Below are positions 12,352-22,356 of a stretch of DNA of 64,000 nucleotides, piece after piece. Source of the DNA: Vanilla planifolia. Taxonomy: Eukaryota > Streptophyta > Magnoliopsida > Asparagales > Orchidaceae. The DNA lies in the NCBI GenBank assembly GCA_023846275.1, contig JAIUJO010000087.1, forward strand, positions 389,501 to 453,500. The letters are read 5' to 3'. How positions within the stretch are numbered: position 1 is the first letter of the stretch; each line of letters begins with the position of its first letter. Position numbers and translations under genes: made by a program. Under the pieces are notes generated by a model that saw only the letters and a list, made by a program, of their open reading frames with translations, was not told the origin of the DNA and searched no databases.

Positions 12352-13080
12352 TGATGATATGTTAAAACCTAATTTTAGATCATTAATAATTGAAACATTC
12401 TTAGGTTCATGCAACATATCTCTATAAAGGCTTACCCAATGGTCCTATTGGTTTACAATAACAAATCCTATCTTAAAAATATACGCTGATCATTCATAAT
12501 AGTGATGCTAGCCTAAAGAAAAAGTAGTTTTAATAACCAAAATAAAAAAACTCAAGTTAGTGGTGAAGCATCAAGGTGCACAAATGGAGTTCTTAAAAAG
12601 CTAAAAATGAAACTAACTTGTTCATTAAGAAAAATTACAAATTTAGATGAGATTATTAATTTTCAAAAAGTTGGGATTAAGTGATTAAGTGCTTTCTTAG
12701 ACATTTGATGGTCTTGTTAATGTTGAATAATATGTTAGGACCTCTCTTTTTTGTGGCCTTTCACTCTCCTTCCTAGATTACCTCTAGAATCACACTGCTA
12801 TATTAATTATACACAACAAGCATCTATTAAACTAGTTTAGTGGTAACACTTTGTTATTTCATTCAAATTACATTACTTAAAATATTGTAAGCATCATTAT
12901 TTATAGAGATCTCAAAGCTATATTGATAATTTTTTAGCCTAAGAAATAAAAGGATATTTTTGGTAGTTTTTTTGGAACACATATTAAAATACTAAACTAC
13001 ACTTTTAGAATTCAAAAGTCCTCATAGATTATAAAAAACACAATTTGAATTCAGTAAAAATATTTCCTTGAAATGAAGCA
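12352..13080 (-). repeat. 5' LTR of gypsy-1
   Basis: It starts on the plus strand with TGATGATATG, the complement of a terminal CATATCATCA, a few bases from the primer-binding site. On the minus strand it holds CTCTATAAATAATG (a TATA box). Downstream is a leader with TCTAGAGG and GAAGGAGAGTGAAAGG, typical of R/U5. No second LTR was found, so the outer border is a guess; the U3 may reach to about 13.4 kb. Confidence 0.5.
12898..12911 (-). promoter_or_regulatory. TATA box in the gypsy-1 LTR
   Basis: CTCTATAAATAATG on the minus strand is a good plant TATA match. It is correctly placed ahead of an LTR leader and the primer-binding site. It would have driven the element's own transcript. Confidence 0.5.
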
Positions 13081-15465
13081 AACTTAATATGGCATAAGAA
13101 ACTCCCAAATTGGCATGTGCACTTTGACCATCGATGCAGTGAGAGGCATGGAGTTGGATTACGTGATTAGTGTAGCATACGTGAAGAGAAATAGCTACAC
13201 ATCAAGTCTAATTTGTAGGTCATCACAAGCTAAAGGGTCGACATTTATTGATTGGTTAGAAAATTTCATGGATTGCAGATCAACACTGGTGAGTGTGTGT
13301 TGAGGCGATCAATGAGTTTGAAGAGTCAAGGTGGGCCAAGTAGGCCACAAAAATAAACATTAGTAGTGGTAAAGGTGAAAGATGGCAACAAGTAGTAGTA
13401 AAAGGCAACTCAACACTCAATTTTAAGTCATTTTAAAGTCATTTCTAATAAATTGTTTTGCTAACAAAAATACCATACCATTATAAGAATATCATGGATA
13501 GAATTTCAAGCAATAAGTATCCAAAAAGCTACTAATCAATCTCTAAGTGTCTTAAACTAAATTATAAATACAAATAAATTAAAATTTTATAAAAAGAAAA
13601 TTAAAAAGTGCAATAAATATGGGTTAATTGTAATTTTCTACCACAATAGGAATTATATTAGAGGCTTACTAAAAGCAGAGGTTCCAAACTTGGAATGGCC
13701 TTAAGTTTCAGTGGACTAGTTTGTATCCACATGGAATATCTGTGTGATGTATGACATGTTGTTATGTCACAAATTTAGTAATGTTTTTTGAATTCTAGAA
13801 CATGATTACTCAATGAATTTTTAATGGGTGAAGCCTAAACTATTGCGTAGTTCTAAACTAAAAAAATTCTAAAATTTTCTCTTCAAAGAAGAAATAATGT
13901 GTAATTTTTTTGAACATGATGTTTTGCATGACATGAATGTAGATATCAAAAACTAATATAATATTTAAGCTAGGTTGATGAAATAAATGATCCCCATAGC
14001 GTACTTAACAATTACATCCCTTTATTGGTGATAATGAGAATATTGGAGGCTTTCAAAACTTTCAACAATTAAATGATGATATGTAATTTCATTAGTGGAT
14101 GATTGATTCCTCATTGGTTATGTATTGAATATGTATAAGAACATGTAAGAGTGTAATGACTGACCTTTGTCTAAGAACCTATCATACTGTATGATGAGAA
14201 CCATATTGCCAAACAATTTATGAAAATATTGATGAATGATAAACCATAATAATTGAGGAACTAAAGCATGAAAATTGGGGCAATGTGCCTTAATGGATAA
14301 TAAGTTTGATTAACGTATTAGTCTATTCGTTAAAATAAATAATCTGACGCAAATCAAAGGGATTTCAGAGAAATCCAAATTGTTCATGCCATGCCACATG
14401 TTAATGTGACGAAAATCTTGCTATGAAGTAACATATAGTGTACTACATTGACAAATTTCATGATTGAAAGATGTATGAAAAAAAAATAGAGACAACATTT
14501 TTGTTTATTCCTTTCTAAACAATGGTAATATTAGAATGAACTTGACAAAAAGAGGAAACATAAAAGATGGATCGGATTGATCAGCATTAAGAAATGTTCA
14601 TTGAAGATGGTAGCATTGATGTGAAATGTTATTTTAAGCTAATTAACAAATCGTATTGTGAATGCTATGAAATTGTTCAACATTGGAGTATCCAAACTGA
14701 GAATTGAAGCCTTATTAAATGTTTTGAACCAATCTGAAAGTTTAATGTTAGGTAGCTGCTCAGCAAGTGTTTGTATTGCTATGAAGTAAGATATAACTCA
14801 ATATATTGTTGAAATCTATCTTACATGTTGAAATAGTCAATAATTGTGATATATTTGTTTACATATTAATGACCACATTAGTATGATTAAAAGCCGTGAT
14901 AGAAGTGGATAGAATCCAAACAAAATCTCTAAGGATTCCAAATAAATAGTGATTCCAATGTATTGTCTAGTTAAATCCATCATACTTAACAAATGCCGTT
15001 GAACTTGTCTTTATATATTGTTGATTAGAAAAAATTGATGAACAATTACATTTGCTATTTGATAAAATGACATAGAAATTGTTTGGAAAGAGATGGCTTT
15101 TTTGTTGTTCTTTGCATAAATTATTCCTAAAAAGAATAATAAATTTGTTAGGTAGCTTATAATTAAAAATTTTTCTATTTTATTAATAATAAAAAAAACT
15201 TTTTAATGTAATAGTAATATAATATGTACTCAATTTACTTTAGTAAAAGCTGTTATAGTTTTATGAAACTTTCTTTTGCATTTTTGCTAAAATCAAGTTC
15301 AACTTCGATTGCAATGTATTGAAATGGATTCGATTTGTACTATTTTTTAAAAATAAATCAACATCTTAGATATAACAAGAATAATTATCATTTATTAAAA
15401 TTTTGAGATTTTATCAACATTAGTTTCCCTACTATGAAGTGAGCCACATCAAATAGGTTGACTCA
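13081..15465. other. Unassigned A+T-rich DNA
   Basis: No coding similarity was recognised. A 62-codon plus-strand frame at 13115-13303 starts MCTLTIDAVRGMEL; it resembles no family I know, overlaps the possible U3 of the gypsy-1 LTR, and lacks any partner exon. I treat it as chance. Confidence 0.4.
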
Positions 15466-15476
15466 TTTTTTTTTTT
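15466..15476 (-). other. LINE poly-A tail (candidate)
   Basis: Eleven T residues on the plus strand, which is oligo-A on the LINE sense strand, about 450 bp past the RNase H-like domain. The distance fits a short 3' untranslated region. Poly-T runs are common in this A+T-rich DNA, so this is positional evidence only. Confidence 0.45.
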
Positions 15477-15929
15477 GATAATATGATTAACTTGACATGT
15501 GTTATATGAACGAAAAGTAGTTTATCAAAATTTATTTCTTAAGACAAAATTAAAGTTATTTGATAAAGTCTAGTGGTCTTCCAACATTTTAGTTGATTCA
15601 TTTTAGCCCCAATTGCTTAGTAATTTTCACTTGCACAAATCAAACTTAACCATAATGATCGTGTGAATGCATTTCATGCATTTGATTATGGAGTAATTAG
15701 TTTGATGACTTTCCATATGATTACCATATCAACATCTCTCCTCTTAAAGCTTAATTAAAGCATTGCAAACATTTGGAAATTGTCATGAACTTAAACCTCT
15801 AAATGAATACAGATATTAGCTATTTAAGCCTGCTAGATTGTTACTATATTTCTTTCCCTGAATTTTGTTAGAATTGAAAAACCTTGCCATGAAATTGATT
15901 CGTTCTATTTAGTAGAATTAAGATACAAC

Positions 15930-16235
15930 AAGGGATTTCATTTCTTTTACGAAACATTATTGGGATTGATTAATTGTTCGATTCTATATTGAAGTTTAAG
16001 TAACCCCAAATTATCACATAAGTTTAAACAAAATAATATTTCGTTGGCCTCAACTTATATATTCTTTTAGATACTAAGTAAATTGAGAGTGCTTTAATAG
16101 CTCTACCAAGTAGACTCAAAACACAACCTATAATGCCTTGGCTCCTTCTAGTCAATCCTTTAGAATTAAATTTGACTAAATCCACTACTAGGGGAATCCA
16201 TTAAACAACTTTTTCCACTATCCAATTGATCTCAA
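15930..16235 (-). pseudogene. LINE C-terminal RNase H-like domain (RVT_3 type)
   Basis: The minus strand reads VDLVKFNSKGLTRRSQGIIG, then CVLSLLGRAIKAL and, after frameshifts, a region equivalent to the SxPLG..TNNxAEL...AL segment. The family pattern is W..P..G..KLN.DGA.....G.AG.G.V.RD..G......S..LG....N.AE..A. The catalytic first Asp (DGA/DGS) reads SKG here, so the active site is lost. Several plant L1 lineages are known to have acquired an archaeal-type RNase H at this position; its place directly after the LINE C-terminal region agrees with that. Confidence 0.7.
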
Positions 16236-16929
16236 AAAATCAAGAAGTAATCCATATTTTACTATTCGAGGATTTATTTAATTTCTTTACATAATTAGAC
16301 AACATTTGATAATTCCATAAGTATAATGTTGAACTCTATCATGGAATAGGGAATTTTTTCTCATTGAATTGTTTTGAATTTATATCTTCTAGATATTTTA
16401 GCACACGAGAGATGGTAGAACATTAAATCACTCCATAGCTATTGAGTTCGGGTGACTACACCTCCACTATTGTTGTAGCCTTTCATGAATCATGATGCTA
16501 GGTTTGTTTAATGTCAAGATTAATTGCAAATGGGTTCAATCGATTTAGTTGAGAGTCCCTATATACATAAAAGGGAAATTTGCCCACAAATTCAAATTCA
16601 ACTCTCTCAAGTTATTATCAAAAGGTAATTAGTTATTTAGGAGTCCTGACATAGTAGAGAAATTTTGGAAGGTTGACAATAATTCTACAATATTTTTGGT
16701 GAGTTATGAGTAAGGCAATTGATCACCTCTAAGCTTATCTTATTCTAAATTGATGGTTAATTTACCATTCTTGGTTAGGTTCTAGTATTTGATGCTGTTC
16801 GTTTCTATTTTATTTCAAGTAATGCCAAATACAAAATAATGACAATGATCCTCTTTATTTGACTCAAAGTCATTCAGCATGCTCTATAACATTTTTTATT
16901 AAGGAAGTTACATATCATGTACTTAAAAA

Positions 16930-17100
16930 GATAATTCTTGAGGTGTAGATCGTCTAAATAAGCTTTACATTATTTGCATCATTAAAATCCTTCAAGTTCT
17001 TAACCAGTAATCCATTCGTTTCGTAGGGCATGCTAATCATGTTCTAGCTAGCCAAATGGTGCTTGGTCTCTAAATCATTATCACCCCAATGGAAACCATT
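16930..17100 (-). pseudogene. LINE RT thumb / C-terminal region
   Basis: One continuous minus-strand frame reads HWGDNDLETKHHLAS, a stop, NMISMPYETNGLLVKNLKDF, then NDANNVKLI. Plant L1 proteins carry here roughly FLWGG......KIHLV.W...C.PK..GGLGIRNL..FN.ALL.KW. The single stop is TAG in place of the TGG of the invariant tryptophan, a simple G-to-A change. This is the best-preserved part of the LINE. Confidence 0.9.
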
Positions 17101-17489
17101 TATCACACTTTTTCAAAAATTAATAATATTATTGGGAAGATACAATGTCAAAGGATTATAAAATGTCAATAGTTAGAGGACATGATTGACAAGTACTAAC
17201 TCCCATTGAGCATAATTTCCATTTGCATGTTTTGTAAATCTAGTGTTTGAAGTGGACCTCTTATTTCCAACATTTGAATAATGTGCTTTTTAGTTGATGG
17301 ATTGGAAGATAGTATCTTTTTTGAAGGAAGGGTTCCTTTTTTTTGTTGTTTTACTTGTGATTCATGTCTGTACATCTAATGAAGAATATCCTTTGTACAT
17401 TAATCTATAAACTCGATGTGCCTTAAAGGTTAGGGAGGAATAACTTGATATTTTTGATTGACCATTTTTCACCTCTTGAGAAGAGAATA

Positions 17490-17625
17490 AAGTAATCTAA
17501 AAAGCACAAATGAGGCTTAAGTTGACAACCATTTTGAGTTGCCCAATGCTACAGTTTACCATGTATATGTAGAATGTTTAAAACCCTTCTTAGTGCTTTT
17601 GCTACAATGTGGAGAAGAAGTGGGG
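17490..17625 (-). pseudogene. LINE RT catalytic region
   Basis: The minus strand reads NHLSPLLLHIVAKALRRVLN (family: GDPLSPLLFIL..E.LSR.L). About 30 residues further on it reads HLCFLDYFILFSR, matching HLQFADDTLLF. The two catalytic aspartates of FADD are read here as L-D-Y, so one is lost. The region between the blocks is shortened and frameshifted. Confidence 0.8.
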
Positions 17626-18026
17626 ATAAATGGTTACAATGCTTTACCTAATGGGAGAGTTACATAGAACCATTTCTTTTTTTGTTAATAATGACTATCA
17701 ACTAGCTTATATTATATATACTCATGATTGGACTAATAAATTAACTATTGAAGTTCAACATGTTCAGTACTGTTTTTACTCATTATGTATTATTGAACAC
17801 ATTCTTAAAGCCTTGCTTGATAATAGAGCTATTAGCGAAGATCTTTTCATCTAAATCTTTAGTTTGCTCTTATGGAAGCATGATTTCTTATGTAGGTAAG
17901 ATATTTTTCGTTATTTCACCTTCCTTAGTAAAGTTGATTACTCCATGATGATGATGTTGGTCAGGAAACACTATAAGCTAACTACTAACAACTTAGTGTA
18001 TTTTTGAGAAATAATATATTCAATTG

Positions 18027-18275
18027 TCATAAAGTGTTTAAAAGATGTACTACAATTAATCTTTGGAAGAAAAATAAAATTAGCACTACAACATTGTTTA
18101 GGTGATGGGCAACTAATAAGAAAATCATTGGTAGAATCATAAATTTCATCTTAAAACATTGACCAACAATGCTTGTAAAATAAAACATGAAACCATCCAA
18201 TTTGTAAGCACATGAAGACTCCATAAAAAATTTTTTTTGTATTTTCTCCTTTTTAACTTCCTGAGTTTGCATCAT
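18027..18275 (-). pseudogene. LINE RT N-terminal (fingers) region
   Basis: An 82-codon frame contains MESSCAYKLDGFMFYF and then LNNVVVLILFFFQRLIVVHL. These align with the plant L1 patterns S.GPDKAPGPDGF...F and LP...N.TFI.LIPK......L..FRPIS. Only fold-level residues are kept. Confidence 0.75.
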
Positions 18276-18309
18276 ATTACTTTTTAATTAGTCTAAGAAT
18301 AATGAAGTA

Positions 18310-18610
18310 AAATGCCTCTCAATTTTCTTAGAAGGAATAGAGACTTGTGAAGCAATCCACAACAGTTTTGGCAATTAAATCCTTCTCTAGGACCCAACTC
18401 CCACTTGGGTCGTTAAGTTTTAATATATTACCCATCATTTGGTTATTATTGAAAATTATGTGGAAGGCATTTGTGTTTTTGTTACCATTCTTAAGCTACA
18501 CAATGCCTATCTTTTAGCTCTTATAAATCTCGTGTAGTAGCATCCAGTACATCTTGTAGAAGTTTAACTTGATGATGTTTTAGTTTGATTCAAACTTGGA
18601 GTCCTATCAG
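18310..18610 (-). pseudogene. LINE segment before RT (W..G..NT..FH block)
   Basis: The minus strand reads LKNGNKNTNAFHIIFNNN, then NDPSGSWVLEKDLIAKTVV and DCFTSLY. This is the conserved WLKEGDRNTKFFH...R....I..L.D..G.W......I......FF..LF block between the endonuclease and RT of plant L1 elements. It keeps a continuous frame for about 55 residues, which anchors the LINE identification. Confidence 0.85.
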
Positions 18611-18619
18611 GATTAGCGA

Positions 18620-19290
18620 CTATACTTCTCATTATTCTCCATTATCATTATCATTATAGGGATCAATTGTACTAGACCTTCATTTATTGCATATTTCCTA
18701 TTTTTTTATTAGTGCATCAAATTATTTGTATCTATAGATAATTTTAAGTTATCTAAAAAATAAGTAAAACTTTTTTACAGAATTTGATATTTATGTTAAT
18801 TATAGGCCTTCCCTTCAACCATCTCACAAGTTTGTCAATTAAAAATTTTCTTAAACATTGATTTAAAAGGGGCTTAAAATTTAGTTTTCCTATTTTTTTG
18901 CTGTCATCAACTTTTGACAGCCATCTTTACCACCACCATCAGTGCTAACCCATCAACTCATGCTAACTCTCTTTGACATGCATTAACCCCAAAGCAAAGT
19001 CGAAGTGTCAATGCTTCTTTATCGATGCTACTCATTGAAATTGGAACCAAAGGTGATGCATCGGCTGACTCGTGTGGCATCATGCATTTCCATTCTATCA
19101 CCTTTCACCATTACTACTGCCTGAAATGCATGTGCTAGTTTTAGAACAAATTATGGTAATTAATTTTGTAGTCCTTTGAGTCAAACTTATTAGTTTTTGT
19201 TTAGGAATTTTATGTTTTTTTTAAAATTTTGGTGGCATTCAAAAAAGTATCCCTTAGTATTCCCATATGTCTTCCCCACACATCTCCTCC
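18620..19290. other. Apparent insertion inside the LINE
   Basis: The linker (about 19330-19480) and the NT..FH block (about 18480) should be some 60 codons apart but are about 850 bp apart. The sequence between them is richer in G+C than its surroundings, has CCACCACCATCAG near 18940, and matches no part of a LINE. It may be a small transposon, a solo LTR or filler from a double-strand-break repair. Ends and target duplication could not be defined. Confidence 0.4.
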
Positions 19291-19329
19291 ATCTTAATAA
19301 CCATGTTTAGTTCATCCTAATATTTGTTA

Positions 19330-19490
19330 GTTCAAACAATGATAACTCTTCTATAACTCTTTGAAGTTGTTCACCTTCTCCATAATATGTCTTTCTTCTT
19401 CTTCAATGTTGAAAAATATATGACCAAATTAAATTTTACACCAATCATTAAAGTGGGCTTTAGCACTCTTTAACTTTTAAGCTAGGACCC
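19330..19490 (-). pseudogene. LINE linker after the endonuclease
   Basis: The minus strand reads KLKSAKAHFNDWCK, a stop, FGHIFFNIEEEERHIMEKVN, then NFKEL. It matches the KLK.LK..LK.WNKE.FGN....K..L...I..L segment that follows the endonuclease in plant L1 proteins. Above 19560 the reading becomes uninterpretable. Confidence 0.7.
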
Positions 19491-19560
19491 TCCTTCCTAG
19501 CATAGTAATTGAAAGACTCCAATGCTAAGAAACCACTAGAGATAATTATATTCTTTCAAT

Positions 19561-22300
19561 CCAAGTGCTTTTGAATCTTAGTTGATTACACTTAATTACT
19601 AATTAGCAAATCTTCATTAATAAGGATTTGTATAATAAGAACTTATTCAAATGTTTAGCCACTTTGTTAGAAATGTTTTGACTTAATCATGATTCAATGG
19701 GATTCTACACACAGGAGTGACCTTTATATTTTTGGACCTTAGTGAAGATGCTTGAGTGTCCCTTCCATTCATGGAAGACAATTGGCCACCATCATCAAAC
19801 TTGAATCCCTCAAAAGACCTATTCTATTAATAAATTAGTTGTTGGCATACACAAAATGGTGACACATCTTTTAACATGTGAAGAAAATATTCCGAATTTT
19901 AAATTTTTAACATTGTAAGTAGGTAACTAAAACACCAATAATTTGTTAGAAATGTTGCTTAACAATAGTAAAAATTTAGTCTCCTACAAAGAATATCCAT
20001 TTGTCTATTACTTGCAAAGCATTCTATCATCGTAATTAAATTACTTTTTTATAATCTGATCATGTTATTAAGCATCAAACTACTATAGAACTAACTACAT
20101 CCTTTATGTTGAAAAGTAGGAATTATTAATTAAAATCTACAATGCTTATCGTTTTGAGATTCTTGAAAGCTTCTTCTTGTCATTTTTAGGTAAATCATTT
20201 TTTTCACATTCCATTTAGTGACTATTCTTATTGACTTGTTATTATTTGCCACTATGAAGCTTTTCGAGTCTATCCTAAAGAGCTTAAGGGTCTTTAATTT
20301 TTCTTAGTGATCTTTATTCAAGCGTTTGAGAGATTGAATGTCTACTTGATGTTTAAGCTACATGTCCTTCCTCAGTTTCAAATTAGATTGATAGTTTTTA
20401 CTCTTACTGTACAATTACAAATTGAAATTGATCATGCAGTCATTGAATAAATTATTCATAATAAAATTATGTTTTTTTATTCTATTGATGTTGTGTGATG
20501 TAGTAGGATGTTCTTAATGTTTTCTACTTTGATGGCTACCAAAGATTGAACTTTCACATTCCGTATTACTTCACAAATTTGAATTGGCCCATCTTCATCA
20601 TCTCTTGCACATAGGGGTTTAGAACTTTTTTCTTACTTCAATTGGACCATTGAGAATCCTTGCTTATAGTTGCTTCAATAATGTTTTGGACAATTTTCAT
20701 TACTTCAATTTTTTAATCCATTGTTGCACCCAATCTTTCTGGAGATTTTAATATATAAAGGAAGACTTTTAGCAAGATTGACCAAAATGAAGACCACAAC
20801 CCCATGGGACCATGTTAAATTTATTAACATAGCATTACTTTTAATGACTCTCTAATTATTAGCATGATTGAGAATATGTTCTACTTATTGACCAACTTGA
20901 TTGGAATGTGCTCTAATGAAATCCACACTAGAACTTACAAAGGTTTTGTATTGAGAAAAAATTTGGAGCCATTTGAGGGCCCTCATTTGAGAGACTACAA
21001 TTGTACAAATACTGTAGCCACAGCACCATAAACAAAGAATTTACGTTATGATATACTTGTTCTATGCTGGAGTAGGCATAATTCATTATTTTAAATTAAC
21101 CCTCTTCTAATTAGACCTCTTTTGGACTTCTTTATGAAACTCCTTAATTTTAAGGATCTATGTACCCCTTTTGGTTTTCTACTTGAAGCCCTTTAAATTT
21201 AAAAATCTATGTAAGATATGGCAATAGATACTTCTTTCTCTTATATTTATCATTTCTTATGATATTCTTAAATGCATCATATCCAAAAAATTTTTAAATC
21301 CTTCTATCTTTAACAACCAACTCCTAATATTTACGAATCATATTCATATCTTATCAAACATTCATAGCATGATAAAAATATGGATGAAAGAAAACATTAA
21401 TAATATAAATAAAAATATAAGTTCATCTTTAAGAAATAAACCTATTCAAGAATCATGTGTTACAACTCAAAACTTACAATTCCTCAAAGCTTCCAATTTT
21501 AGAATTTAGATTTTAAAAATCTTCGATACACAAGATCATATTTGTAATTTTTTATGTTAAAAAGTATATCTCGATTACTAACTAATTTTGTCATAAAAAG
21601 CACAATAAAATTACCCAAAACTAAACTATATAACTAATTTATTATAGACAAAAAATGTAAACATTTTATGACATAACATGTAATTAAGTAATGTAAGCAT
21701 CAAACAAGAAGATACTAAGCTCATCCTCAATAAAACTTTTAATTGTTTTAAAAAATGATTATGGCCAATGCTATTACATTTTTGGGTTTTATAATAATTA
21801 GCATGACTAATTTGTGCTAAATAAGTTTGAGCTATAGTACTCAATAATGATTTGTATTAAGAAATTTGACTTTGATCTTTGTTTTGCATGGTCATAGATA
21901 ACTAAGCACCTTTGCATACCATTTCAAACTCTTTTAAGTTATTTTATTCTTTTATTAGCAATGATATATATTAATCATAAACATTTCTTGGTAACATAAC
22001 ATAAAATTACTTATAATTTTAAATATTTTACATAATTCAACATTTCTTATGACTATAAACTTTTGTATTTTATAACTTATACATTTATTGTGTTTCATAA
22101 TATTTTTACTTTCCTTTTCCTTTCCTCAAGCTTTTTTATTTGAGCAATTTTATAAAAAAAACCTTCTTGCAAAATTTAATTGAATAATATTTTGTACAAT
22201 TTTTAAATAATTTACTATTTTAATATGTTCAATTTTTTAATTTTAATATTTTTTGTATTTTTACATTTTATTTTTTAAAATATTAAAATTTATAACAACT

Positions 22301-22303
<3 letters not shown>
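19561..22303. other. Unassigned DNA, no gene seen
   Basis: The LINE endonuclease and ORF1 would be expected in the first part, but no SDH, GDFN (minus strand) or QETK motif was found. The stretch 20500-21050 is less A+T-rich and may be retroelement debris; its translations matched no family. A 72-codon minus frame at 21626-21844 looks like chance. Confidence 0.35.

Positions 22304-22350
<47 letters not shown>
22304..22350. repeat. (TA)n microsatellite
   Basis: Forty-seven bases of uninterrupted TA repeat in extremely A+T-rich DNA. Confidence 0.95.

Positions 22351-22356
<6 letters not shown>

Larger units (their letters stand above)
9961..13080 (-). mobile_element. 3'-truncated Ty3/gypsy retrotransposon (gypsy-1)
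   Basis: Read on the minus strand the order is 5' LTR (from about 13080 down to 12352), primer-binding site at 12331-12342, gag, degraded zinc knuckle, protease/linker and the first part of RT, ending near 9960. RNase H, integrase and the 3' LTR were not found. The RT and linker wording is that of plant Ty3/gypsy elements and is similar to, but clearly distinct from, gypsy-2 at 29.2-33.4 kb. All domains are broken. Confidence 0.75.
15466..19560 (-). mobile_element. Decayed L1-type LINE with RNase H-like C-terminus
   Basis: Reading down the minus strand I see the linker after the endonuclease (about 19330-19480), the W..G..NT..FH block (about 18400-18490), RT fingers (18027-18275), the LSPLLF-type block (about 17541-17625), the FADD-equivalent (about 17490-17523), the thumb/C-terminal block (about 16957-17092), an RNase H-like domain (about 15930-16230), and an oligo-A end (T run at 15466-15476 on the plus strand). 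That is the order of plant L1 elements. The endonuclease itself was not found. Every block has stops or frameshifts. About 0.7 kb of sequence with no LINE similarity sits at about 18620-19290. Confidence 0.85.

Noticed and set aside
13115-13303. 62-codon plus-strand frame
   Set aside because: No family resemblance, no partner exon, and it probably overlaps the U3 of the gypsy-1 LTR.
17630-17948. Two overlapping plus-strand frames of 74 and 66 codons
   Set aside because: They are antisense to the LINE RT region, where the minus strand carries recognisable RT blocks.
20735-20760. Plus-strand LSGDFNI, like a LINE endonuclease motif
   Set aside because: It is on the strand opposite to the LINE, a stop follows after one residue, and no neighbouring endonuclease motif is present.
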